Shown: positions 56,001 through 64,000 of the stretch, one piece after another
Layout of the letters: the number at the start of each line of letters is the position of its first letter
How positions within the stretch are numbered: the stretch's first letter is position 1
Assembly: GCA_942159475.1 (NCBI GenBank)
Contig: OW804095.1
Span: 155,202,536-155,266,535 of the forward strand
Source: Sthenelais limicola
Lineage: Eukaryota; Annelida; Polychaeta; Phyllodocida; Sigalionidae
DNA length: 64,000 nt
Direction: 5' to 3'
Translations under genes and position numbers: made by a program
The notes under the pieces: model-generated
What the model was told of the DNA's origin: nothing
Seen by the model: only the letters and a program-made list of their open reading frames with translations
Databases searched by the model: none

Positions 56001-56872
56001 GGGGTACCACCCTAACTATGAGGGGACCCCAGGGTGAACGCAGGCGTATAAATAGGGATAGGGTAAAAATGGTATCTGGGGAAATAGAATGGGATATACT
56101 GAGAACTAGGCAACCGAGGGCGGGTCAAGGAAAGAGAAATAAGGCTCGGAGACAAGCCCAAAAAGCTCAACAAGTTCATGTTCCACCACCTCCCCCACCC
56201 CAGCCTAGGGCAGTGCCCGACACTGTTTATTTACCCATACCAAACATGCCTCCTCCAATTCAGATAGAACAGGAAGACCAAGCGAGAGCAGAGCAACCAG
56301 AGGACGAGCACATGCACGTGGAGGACGAGGACCAAGTGCCACGCCCACCTCAACCACAACAAGTGCCACGCCCACCCCAGAAGCGACCGCCGAGGGAGAA
56401 GGTGCTAGTACTAGCTTCACCCAAGCCAGTTACATTGCGCCGACCCCTGCCACCAGCCGTTGCTGTGGAGACTGCTCCCCCGCGCACACCACCACCAGGT
56501 CCTGTTACAAGGTCAAGGGCAAAAAGAGGGAGGATAGAGACCCCAACCAAGTGCCCTAAACCCAAGGCCTTGACCACCACCTCTGAATGCACTGAAAAGA
56601 GGATCAAAGTGTTCCACCCTCTAGGCTCTACTAAGAGGGGAAGGCCTGACTCCTCACCAAACCCAGCCACGCCCACTTCGCCCGTGCAGAGGCCGAGGAA
56701 GCTGCCCTGTATACCCCCACCATCGCCACCACCATCGCCACCACCATCACCACCACCTACACCCCCACCCCCACCGTCACCCCCACCACAGCCCCAACCA
56801 TGGGAGTTCGACCCAGGGGCACCACCCGTGACGGACTTCCCTCAACCTACACCTTCCAGTCCCTCCTCATAA
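53036..56872 (+). CDS. pol: Pol polyprotein: PR-RT-RNaseH-IN with Pro-rich tail
   Basis: Open from 53036 in the -1 frame relative to gag, so probably made by frameshifting rather than its own start; numbering here counts the codon at 53084 as 1. Protease: LIDTGAS (Asp 11). Reverse transcriptase: VPKKDGSNRPCVDFRKLN, then FSTIDLKSGYWQV and FIDD (313-316), the catalytic box. RNase H: YSDACD (460), Glu of EKEAYA, and TDHKPL (528). Integrase: HX4H at 671 and 676, CX2C at 706 and 709, catalytic D737, D797 and E833 with the normal D-35-E spacing. A GPY/F-like module lies at about 946-998. All catalytic residues are present, so it looks functional. Residues from about 1005 to 1262 are a Pro/Arg-rich disordered tail whose 3' end overlaps env by 73 bases. 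Confidence 0.95.
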   Translation, partial: PGGIETPDERFCLSISVAGMEMRALIDTGASRSLMREDVWRAFCKTHHRPLVLTKGESLKSLSGHDLKTEGQAIVNLGGSSFPVYIVRKLHHELLLGDDALFILDAQISFRKRKVILEGKSYRRQQVGSADQEFASIHTEAEAWEEKYPAVFGIGKQGKLGTFKDVKMHIDTGNARPINQRPYRLPLAKRKLVDKELDEMLELGVIEPSSSAWGSPILLVPKKDGSNRPCVDFRKLNSVSKKDAHPLPNIQDIFDSLAGSTVFSTIDLKSGYWQVEMDPDSMEKTAFVCHRGLFQFRRMPFGLTNAPAVFQRAMNKMFSEFIGKFCMTFIDDIVIYSKSEEEHDHHLALVFDKLEEYGITVKKSKCIFKQEKVDLLGYQVSKDGINSHPDKCSAIRDMLPPEDVSGIRSFLGMTGYYRQCIPDYAKVAHPLVKLTKKYARFEWLEEQQSSFETLKELLTSDRVMAHPQLDKPYRLYSDACDYAIGAILVQSDSEGIERPVQYISKQLSGPQLNWATIEKEAYAIVYALNKLRPYLQGSEFKIYTDHKPLKSLFVGEVKNTKIQRWAVLIAEFGAPIEYRKGANNIRADMLSRIKTNPKREGPTLSSLEVCALEEIDEIPWEFDKLEKDKIRLEQRELEQFQQGMEDEGDYTIIDGMLFTLTPPPGKPAYPRLVLPPSARHRVVRRAHTEVGHQGMRKTLDRIQEAYKWPTMRRDTYNVLIRCARCAVNRVGRARVPPTAMPIAKYPGQILGMDLCGPFPVSDKGNRYILTVIDHATGWVEVKPIPSKAAKNIADYLANEYVPRYGPPEVLITDRGLEFMNQQVEGYLKSIGTEVRHSTAFHPQTNGKIERFNKTFKNILRKFINARPAEWESHLGPTLWAHRVSTSCVTGFTPYFLTFGTNPRYPFSKIFPTPEGTEDAVLSERLQALTDAFREAAERTEASRVANYERLRARANAKDLKIGDHVVVLSGTSAPLDPKWDHGYVITGIRGTTLTMRGPQGERRRINRDRVKMVSGEIEWDILRTRQPRAGQGKRNKARRQAQKAQQVHVPPPPPPQPRAVPDTVYLPIPNMPPPIQIEQEDQARAEQPEDEHMHVEDEDQVPRPPQPQQVPRPPQKRPPREKVLVLASPKPVTLRRPLPPAVAVETAPPRTPPPGPVTRSRAKRGRIETPTKCPKPKALTTTSECTEKRIKVFHPLGSTKRGRPDSSPNPATPTSPVQRPRKLPCIPPPSPPPSPPPSPPPTPPPPPSPPPQPQPWEFDPGAPPVTDFPQPTPSSPSS
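56790..56791 (+). promoter_or_regulatory. Candidate splice acceptor for env mRNA
   Basis: CCCCCACCACAG ends at 56791 after a long C/A-rich, purine-G-poor tract, nine bases before the env ATG (CCAACCATGG, good context). With the donor at 51613 it would make a spliced env messenger, as known for gypsy-type errantiviruses. Confidence 0.5.
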
Positions 56873-58713
56873 TCACCCTGGCTATGATGGCTAATGGCGA
56901 TTTGTTTGAGGAGGAAGGGGTGTTGGTGTATGAGGAAGGGGAGGTCAGAGCCCTGACCGCGACTTGGACAACAGTGATCGTTCTACACCCCCCCACGCCC
57001 CCTCCTGTCAGTGCTTGGGTCTCCGTCCTAAGAAGGCGAATTGGAGAACTCAGACAGGCGGAGGTTGTGGGAGACGGAGATGTCAGTGCCTGGGAGGAGC
57101 ACATGGGTTTCCTCCAGGCAGAGATTCCAACACCAGTCCAACAAGACACCCGAAGGAAGAGAGGCCTATTCAATTTTGTGGGCTCGCTAAGCCGTGCCTT
57201 GTTTGGCACCGCTACTGTAGGACAGGTGAACGAATTAAGGTCTGCAGTACAAGAAGCTCAGGCTAGCGAGAGCGCATTGGCCCATTGTCAGGAAGAAATG
57301 GTGTCGGTGTTGAATCAGACAAGGCTCTACATGACAGAGAACCGCTTGGACATCGCGCAGCTCCAAGCTGCAGCAAGTAACATCTCCCGCCAAGTGACAG
57401 ACATTCTAACACAGTTAAATGGTTTCAGTAAAGATATTCATAGAATTCATATGAAAAGGGAAGTGGATATTCTATTGCAGCGAGTGAGTAGGGCGGTGGA
57501 AAATTACCACCGTCAAAACGAATTATTTTATCGCCAGCGCATTCAGCTGGAAAGGGGATTCTTAACAGACCAGATTTTACCACTGGCCTACTTATCAGAA
57601 ATATTGTCTAAATTACAAGAAGGGAAACATTACACCCCACAAGATAACCGCTGGTATTATAGACACCTGAACGTTCGACTATTATTAGACGGCGAACAGG
57701 AGCTAATATACCAGACAGTAATTCCGGCAGTTTCAGGCACTCAATTTTTACACTATAGATTAAAGTATTTTCCGGTCCCATATGGTGCTGACCACCTGAG
57801 AAAGTTGGTAGGAGAAGAGGAGGTGGCCCTAGATAGCATATCCAGCGCGTCATTTCTTCCTCAGCATTGTATCGGGTTTGAACCCCAGATTTGCTCAGCT
57901 GCAATAGAGCATCTAACCCCGACCTGCGAAACAAATATTATTTTAGGTAAAAAGCCAGACCTTTGTAAGGCGCAGATTGTAAAAAGAAATAACTTAACAA
58001 ACCAAGTGTTTAGAGAGGGAGAGTCCATTTCTTCTGTAATTCTGGCTATTTATGAACCTCTGGAAACAATCTTGAGGTGCCCTGGGCAAAAACCAGTGAT
58101 ACAAACGTATCATCGGCATGCCAGGGTGATTTTAGAAGGCGGTTGTCTCCTGGTCGGAAAGGATTGGCGTGTGAGTAGCATCCAACGCCATGAGTCCCAT
58201 ATAACCCTCCCCATCCCCAAGATTATGCCCCTCCCCGGGTTTAATCTGACTTATGGCAAATTATCCCTTTACCCCCATTTAGATCAGCAATTGACTTTCC
58301 TGCCAAGAGCTGAAATACCCTTACTAGCCCTGACAGATTTTCCTAAACCCATTTCCCCCCTGATTTCCTCCACCCCTTGGTCCGAAAGTTCTATCTGGGG
58401 TATAGCCACTCTCATCCCCACTCTCCTAGGAGTCATGACCCTGGGAATAATCTACCTCCGCCGAAAGGGGCTCGCCCCAAGAGGCAAGGTCAACCTTTTG
58501 TGTTGTCTGAGAAACCTTAAGCCCCGAGAGAATATCCCAATAGGACCCCCAACCCACCACCCTGTAGCCCTAGCCCTCCAAGACCTAGATCGAGAGGAGG
58601 GAGAGGCCACTCCAGGCGCTAGGACTGGCTCTCGTTCCCTCGAGCATATCCCTGCCCCCTCCCCCGCCTCACCATATTACGCTGCCAATTTCGGACTGAC
58701 CAGGATGAAATAA
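56800..58713 (+). CDS. env: Env glycoprotein, F-protein-like class I fusion type
   Basis: 637 residues. A hydrophobic stretch at about 19-32 (SLLIITLAMM) is a probable signal peptide. RRKR at 118-121 is a furin-type cleavage site, followed at once by GLFNFVGSLSRALFGTAT, which matches the conserved fusion peptide of errantiviral Env and baculovirus F proteins. A helical heptad region follows (about 135-200), then a Cys-containing ectodomain, one membrane segment at about 533-553 (WGIATLIPTLLGVMTLGIIY) and an 84-residue cytoplasmic tail, long for this class. The frame starts inside the end of pol in another frame. Expected in the secretory pathway and cell membrane; role in cell-to-cell transfer is inferred from the family. 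Confidence 0.92.
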   Translation: MGVRPRGTTRDGLPSTYTFQSLLIITLAMMANGDLFEEEGVLVYEEGEVRALTATWTTVIVLHPPTPPPVSAWVSVLRRRIGELRQAEVVGDGDVSAWEEHMGFLQAEIPTPVQQDTRRKRGLFNFVGSLSRALFGTATVGQVNELRSAVQEAQASESALAHCQEEMVSVLNQTRLYMTENRLDIAQLQAAASNISRQVTDILTQLNGFSKDIHRIHMKREVDILLQRVSRAVENYHRQNELFYRQRIQLERGFLTDQILPLAYLSEILSKLQEGKHYTPQDNRWYYRHLNVRLLLDGEQELIYQTVIPAVSGTQFLHYRLKYFPVPYGADHLRKLVGEEEVALDSISSASFLPQHCIGFEPQICSAAIEHLTPTCETNIILGKKPDLCKAQIVKRNNLTNQVFREGESISSVILAIYEPLETILRCPGQKPVIQTYHRHARVILEGGCLLVGKDWRVSSIQRHESHITLPIPKIMPLPGFNLTYGKLSLYPHLDQQLTFLPRAEIPLLALTDFPKPISPLISSTPWSESSIWGIATLIPTLLGVMTLGIIYLRRKGLAPRGKVNLLCCLRNLKPRENIPIGPPTHHPVALALQDLDREEGEATPGARTGSRSLEHIPAPSPASPYYAANFGLTRMK

Positions 58714-59665
58714 TTAGTCTACCAATGTTTATTGGGTTTCTCTGGGGTAACAAACACTTTTTGAACTTGTCTGTAACTTACTCTTGTTTACTATTAATTT
58801 TTGTTCTGTCCTCTTCTCGGGTGCGAGGGAGATCACAGAACACAGAGTAGTATACCTGGGTGAAATCCATTTTCTCTCTCGGGAGGAAATGGTGGAATCC
58901 GTGAACAAGGATCCAGCCCAAATAGGTATTTTTATTTCAACTCTCATTGGGAGAAGTTGTTTTTACACAAACAGAATCGGTCGAGACAGAGGAGCCTGAG
59001 AGGAAGCACCATGGAATCGAAGCCCTCACCTTGTCTCCGACCATTCTGCTTTGAAGAGGTATTTTTCCAAATAATAAGAGTTTATACGTGATGCTACAGT
59101 AAAGTCGACATGTGTTCTGTAGTATTTGAGGTTAAAAATGGAAATATTGTAGTGTTGACTACCCAACCGCTCTCACTCTCCATGGCCAAAGGAGGAGAGA
59201 GAAAGAGACGGGCGTCCTGTCGGCCAGCGACGAGGTCCAGCGGGGGCCTCGGCTGACCGGCCGGGCAGAGGAGACGGCGGTGACGACCGTATTGGAGAAC
59301 TTTGTGAGTACTAGCTCAGTACAAAGGAAGACATTTAACAGTGTTCAGGAGCACACTTAAAAACACAGAGACTTCTCTTACATAATATTCGACTAAAAGA
59401 CTTTTTAGTGCAGGGTGATGGCCTCTGATATAAATGAACACTCCTTTTAATAGAGCCACTCCCTTTGGAAACTTTTCTATCTTGACCCGTTAGGTCTACA
59501 GATATAATAATTTATAATACTTTTACTTTACCCTTTTCTATGATTTTGTGTGTGTAAATTATGTAACCTTATTTCTATTTCTCTTGTCTGGTTGGACTGG
59601 GTTGATCAGTGGCTAAATATTTTGTTCGAAAGAAAGCTTTCAACAAAAATAAAATATGGGACGAA
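58714..59665 (+). other. Retroelement 3' untranslated region
   Basis: 950 bases between env and the 3' LTR without a convincing gene (the longest frame is about 71 codons). Contains a 21-base purine run at 59188-59208 (AAAGGAGGAGAGAGAAAGAG A), 460 bases before the LTR, and only a weak purine stretch (AATATGGGACGAA) directly at the LTR edge where a polypurine tract is expected. Confidence 0.7.
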
Positions 59666-60244
59666 TGTAAAGAATTGGCATCTTTGGATCCCAGACCCGA
59701 CCTATTTAGCCCTGATCATGGTCAGGGCACGCACGCCACACGTGGCCTGGCCAGGAGGGAGGGGGAGATGAGCCACTCAGGGCTCACCCCACCTCCCCCA
59801 GCCCGACCTAATTACTTATACACTGCTCTGGGGTATCAAGAGGGGGGAAGGGCTAAGAGGGAGGGGGGGCTGGCACGAGCCATGGGATCTATGAGTAAGG
59901 GGTGGGAGGGGGAAGGCTGAGGAGAGGGATCCGACCTGCATGCATTCCATATATGGTCTCTGCCTGGGGAGCAGAGGTCGGCGTGTGGGCAAGGAAGATT
60001 CTCTCTCCCTCAACCAATTAGAGGGAAGGGGAAGAGCTAGTGGAATATTTCCTGGGTTTGATTGTATGAATAATTCATGATTGTGGAGTATAAAATAAAG
60101 TGACCATTCGGACCTAGGCACTCTGTTACTCGCTGAGTCACCACCGCCTAGGCCGAATCCAGACGAACTACAACCTCGGACTTCTTGTCTCACTTCTTCA
60201 TCTTACTGAACCTATGGGCTAAAAACCCTTAGTGATTCTTTACA
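59666..60244 (+). repeat. 3' LTR, 579 bp
   Basis: Same TGTAAAG...CTTTACA ends as the 5' LTR. By eye, no substitutions between the two; only three single-base homopolymer length differences. Confidence 0.97.
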
Positions 60245-61118
60245 TAAAATTAATCAATAAATTAATAAATTAATCAGCTTACTGAAAAGAAAGGCAATGC
60301 TCATTCCATTAATTATATGTAGTCCTCATTCATCTATGACCGATGTTAAACTACTGCACTTGACTCAACAACTTTATCTCATTCACCTCCATCTCATTAC
60401 ATCATGTACCTGTACTCTACTCAATCATTGTAATGAGCTCAACATAATTAAATAATAGACATTGACATGACATTGACATGGCCTATGAAACTATATGTTC
60501 TTGAACTACTCTTGATGCTTCCCGTATAATTCTGAGAGGGGATGTGCAGAAGACACAAAGAACTGATAGTATTTATATTAAATATTAGTAGATCTATCCC
60601 TCATTGAACACAAGATACCCTTATGTCACATTGCGCATGCCCAATTAGTATGTAAATGAGCAAGATTGCGGTGCAAAGCTTGTTTACAGTAACAAGGCCG
60701 CAGTCACAACAATAGTATCTCCATGTAAATACGGCCTGTTGGAAACCCAGGCAAATGGTCAATCTTGCCACTCAGGTGGAAACGGAAAATTGTTGGGGGT
60801 TTTCTGGAGCCAATGGAAACATTGGCTACTGTGGTTTATTTGCTTCCATCCACTAATTTAAAGGTAACAAGTAGAGAGACAGGTTAAACCTCACAACTAT
60901 TGTTATAGTGAGAGCTTACAGACTAATACTCTGCACACAGCTGCACTGGTTGAATAGAGTGTATGGCTATTCATGCCACTTCTATACATGTATTACCAAA
61001 TGTCTACTCAATAGGTTTCTGTTAATAGTTGTGCTGTAGTTAGATGAGCTCTATACATGTGTAACCAGCCACATTCTCTGTTAGGGAAACAATATAATAG
61101 AGTTGTCTCAACCCTGTG
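60245..61118. other. Intergenic sequence right of the retroelement
   Basis: AT-rich unique sequence with AATTAATAAATTAAT just outside the LTR. No gene recognised. Confidence 0.6.
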
Positions 61119-61327
61119 GTAGGAGGGGGGGGGGGGGGAGGGAGGGAGGGAGAGAGGGAGGGAGGGAGGGAGGGAGGGAGAGAGGGAGGAGGGAGGGAGG
61201 GGGAGGAGAGGGAGGAGAGGGAGGGAGGGAGGGAGGGAGAGGGGAGGGAGAGGGAGGAGAGGGAGGAGAGGGAGGGAGAGGAGAGGGAGGGAGAGGAGAG
61301 GGAGGGAGAGGGAGGGAGGGAGGGATG
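61119..61327. repeat. GGGA/GGAGA polypurine tract
   Basis: About 209 bases that are all purine on the plus strand: a G run of about 15, then GGGA, GAGA and GGAG words. Could form triplex or quadruplex DNA. Open frames on both strands here (GREGG, SLPPS) are artefacts. Confidence 0.97.
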
Positions 61328-61512
61328 AAGAACCTATTTCTATAGGAGACAGATCCAAGGTAAATCAACTATGACCAGTTGTGACAAGGTGAGGGTAGAG
61401 ACATAGACAGGTGGAACGGGTGCTGGAAACCGAGAAAAGAAAACCGAGCCTTTCTGTCTCTTTTCTCTGTCTCTCTCTCCCTTCTTCTCTATCCCTATTT
61501 CCTGGTTATAAA

Positions 61513-63843
61513 CATAAACTGCCTCCCTCTCAGCTCTCCCACCCTTTATATAACCTTTCAATGTGTTGATAAGGGCGTAAAGCAACCAATCTCACTCACA
61601 CTCTCCCTCTCAGCTCTCCCGCCCTTGATATAACCTTTCAATATGTTGATAAGGGCGTAAAGCAACCACTCTCACTCACTCCCTCTTAGCTCTCCCGCCC
61701 TTGATATAACCTTTCAATATGTTGATAAGGGCGTAAAGCAACCACTCTCACTCACTCCCTCTTAGCTCTCCCGCCCTTGATATAACCTTTCAATATGTTG
61801 ATAAGGGAGTAAAGCAACCAATCTCACTCACTCACTCCCTCTCAGCACTCCCGCCCTTGATATAACCTTTCAATATGTTGATAAGGGCGTAAAGCAACCA
61901 ATCTCACTCACTCACTCCCTCTCAGCTCTGCCACCCTTGATATAACCTTTCAATATGTTGATAAGGGCGTAAAGCAACCAATCTCACCCACTCGCTCGCT
62001 CTCAGCACTCCCACCCTTGATATAACCTTTCAATATGTTGATAAGGGCGTAAAGCAACCAATCTCACCCACTCACTCACTCACTCACTCCCTCTCAGCTC
62101 TCCCACCCTTGATATAACACTTCAATGTGTTGATAAGGACGTAAAGCAACCAATCTCACCCACTCACTCCCTCTCAGCTCTCCCGCCCTTGATATAACAC
62201 TGTAATGTGTTGATAAGGGCATAAAGCAACCAATCTCACCCACTCACTCCCTCTCAGCACTCCCGCCCTTGATATAACCTTTCAATATGTTGATAAGGGC
62301 GTAAAGCAACCAATCTCACTCACTCACTCCCTCTCAGCTCTCCCACCCTTGATATAACCTTTCAATATGTTGATAAGGGCGTAAAGCAACCAATCTCACC
62401 CACTCGCTCCCTCTCAGCACTCCCACCCTTGATATAACCTTTCAATATGTTGATAAGGGCGTAAAGCAACCAATCTCACCCACTCACTCACTCACTCACT
62501 CCCTCTCAGCTCTCCCACCCTTGATATAACACTTCAATGTGTTGATAAGGACGTAAAGCAACCAATCTCACCCACTCACTCCCTCTCAGCTCTCCCGCCC
62601 TTGATATAACACTTCAATGTGTTGATAAGGGCGTAAAGCAACCAATCTCACCCACTCACTCCCTCTCAGCTCTCCCGCCCTTGATATAACACTTCAATGT
62701 GTTGATAAGGGCGTAAAGCAACCAATCTCGCTCACACTCTCCGTCTCAGCTCTCCCGCCCTTGATATAACCTTTCAATGTGTTGATAAGGGTGTAAAGCA
62801 ACCAATCCCACTCACTCACTCACTCCCTCTCAGCTCTCCCGCCCTTGATATAACCTTTCAATGTGTTGATAAGGGTGTAAAGCAACCAATCTCGCTCACT
62901 CCCTCTCAGCTCTCCCGCCCTTGATATAACCTTCAATGTGTTGATAAGGGTGTAAAGCAACCAATCTCACTCACTCCCTCTCAGCTCTCCCGCCCTTGAT
63001 ATAACCTTCAATGTGTTGATAAGGGAGTAAAGCAACCAATCTCACTCACTCACTCCCTCTCAGCTCTCCCGCCCTTGATATAACCTTTCAATGTGTTGAT
63101 AAGGGCGTAAAGCAACCAATCTCACTCACTCCCCCTCAGCTCTCCCACCCTTGATATAACCTTCAATGTGTTGATAAGGGCGTAAAGCAACCAATCTCAC
63201 TCACTCACTCCCCCTCAGCTCTCCCGCCCTTGATATAACCTTTCAATGTGTTGATAAGGGCGTAAAGCAACCAATCTCACTCACTCACTCCCTCTCTCTC
63301 CCGCCCTTGATATAACCTTTCAATGTGTTGATAAGGGCGTAAAGCAACCAATCTCACTCACTCACTCCCTCTCAGCTCTCGCGCCCTTGATGTAACCTTT
63401 CAATGTGTTGATAAGGGCGTAAAGCAACCAATCTCACTCACTCACTCTCAGCTCTCACCGCCCTTGATGTAACCTTTCAATGTGTTGATAAGGGCGTAAA
63501 GCAACCAATCTCACTCACTCACTCCCTCTCAGCTCTCCCGCCCTTGATATAACCTTCAATGTGTTGATAAGGGCGTAAAGCAACCAATCTCACTCACTCC
63601 CCCCTCAGCTCTCCCACCCTTGATATAACCTTCAATGTGTTGATAAGGGCGTAAAGCAACCAATCTCACTCACTCACTCCCTCTCAGCTCTCCCGCCCTT
63701 GATATAACCTTTCAATGTGTTGATAAGGGCGTAAAGCAACCAATCTCACTCACTCACTCCCTCTCAGCTCTCCCACCCTTGATATAACCTTTCAATGTGT
63801 TGATAAGGGCGTAAAGCAACCAATCTCACTCACTCACTCACTC
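61513..63843. repeat. 2.3-kb array of ~72-84-bp units
   Basis: About 30 units of the form CTCCCTCTCAGCTCTCCCGC, CCTTGATATAACCTTTCAAT, GTGTTGATAAGGGCGTAAAG, CAACCAATCTCACTCA. Length varies by the number of CTCA words between units and by ACCTTCAA/ACCTTTCAA. Left units mostly have AATATGTTG, right units AATGTGTTG. A solitary copy is at 18112. Confidence 0.96.
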
Positions 63844-63917
63844 TGGGATTCAACATCGCAAAGTTTGTAAACCACGTGACCACTGAGACAATGGCTAAAG
63901 AGCACATGTATGCATAA

Positions 63918-64000
63918 GGGTCAGATTTTCAGAAAATGTACAATTGGCAGCTCTACACATTTGGGAAATCCTGCTGAATTAGGCTGAAAAATGATGAATA
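63918..64000. mobile_element. Left end of another MITE copy, cut by the window
   Basis: GGGTCAGATTTTCAGAAAAT GTACAATTGGCAGCTC and the following CTGAATTAGGCTGAAAAATG match the start of the copies at 49495 and 49709. Confidence 0.85.

Larger units (their letters stand above)
50926..60244 (+). mobile_element. Ty3/gypsy errantivirus-like element with env
   Basis: A 9.3-kb element in the order 5' LTR, primer-binding site, leader, gag, pol (protease, reverse transcriptase, RNase H, integrase), env, 3' untranslated part, 3' LTR. Integrase lies after RNase H, which is the Ty3/gypsy rather than the copia order. An env with a furin-type site and an F-protein-like fusion peptide puts it with the errantivirus-like, potentially infectious group. 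The two LTRs are the same apart from three one-base differences in G or C runs. Pol and env are uninterrupted. I see no matching target duplication: the flanks read TACAT on the left and TAAAA on the right. Confidence 0.95.

Noticed and set aside
59816..60193. 125-codon minus-strand frame in the 3' LTR and its twin in the 5' LTR
   Set aside because: Antisense to the LTR in both copies; shared only because the LTRs are identical, with no protein-like features.

Overview
This is eukaryotic, metazoan DNA. Genes are split by GT-AG introns, introns are large, tandem repeats are extremely abundant, and there is an env-bearing LTR retroelement. I cannot name the species. A dispersed element whose end reads GGGCGTAAAGCAACC followed by CTCA repeats resembles sequences I associate with molluscan genomes, so an aquatic lophotrochozoan is a weak guess only.

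Region 1 (1 to about 32.85 kb) is the 3' half of one plus-strand gene, an invertebrate GRAF (ARHGAP26/10/42-type) Rho GTPase-activating protein. The window opens inside an intron. The exons encode the end of the PH domain, a complete RhoGAP domain (exons at 13272 to 14987), a long Ser/Thr/Pro/Asn-rich linker, and a C-terminal SH3 domain ending at 32844. Splice phases agree across the chain. The BAR domain and most of the PH domain must lie upstream of position 1. Most of the longer introns have been colonised by their own private tandem array: a 44/40-bp unit over 12.3 kb, then 18, 19, 27, ~20, 37, ~85-90, 4, 26/20 and 31-bp units. Several arrays touch or copy splice sites. The 37-bp array carries 34 matches to the RFX X-box consensus.

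Region 2 (32.85 to about 50.9 kb) is the 3' flank and intergenic DNA. It holds three more minisatellites (45, 21 and 35 bp), several inverted-repeat (MITE-like) elements, a tRNA-like fragment, one possible beta-propeller exon on the minus strand, remnants of reverse-transcriptase elements, and a 200-base assembly gap.

Region 3 (50926 to 60244) is a nearly intact Ty3/gypsy retroelement of errantivirus type: LTR, primer-binding site, gag, pol (PR-RT-RNaseH-IN), env with a furin site and F-protein-like fusion peptide, LTR. The LTRs differ only by three homopolymer indels, so the insertion is young. Gag and pol overlap by 13 bases in a -1 relation, and env looks splice-expressed. The gag start region shows a one-base frame discrepancy.

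Region 4 (60245 to 64000) is intergenic, with a GGGA-rich purine tract, a 2.3-kb array of ~72-84-bp units, and the edge of another MITE copy. Nearly all long open frames outside the retroelement and the exons are artefacts of repeats whose periods are multiples of three or lack stops.
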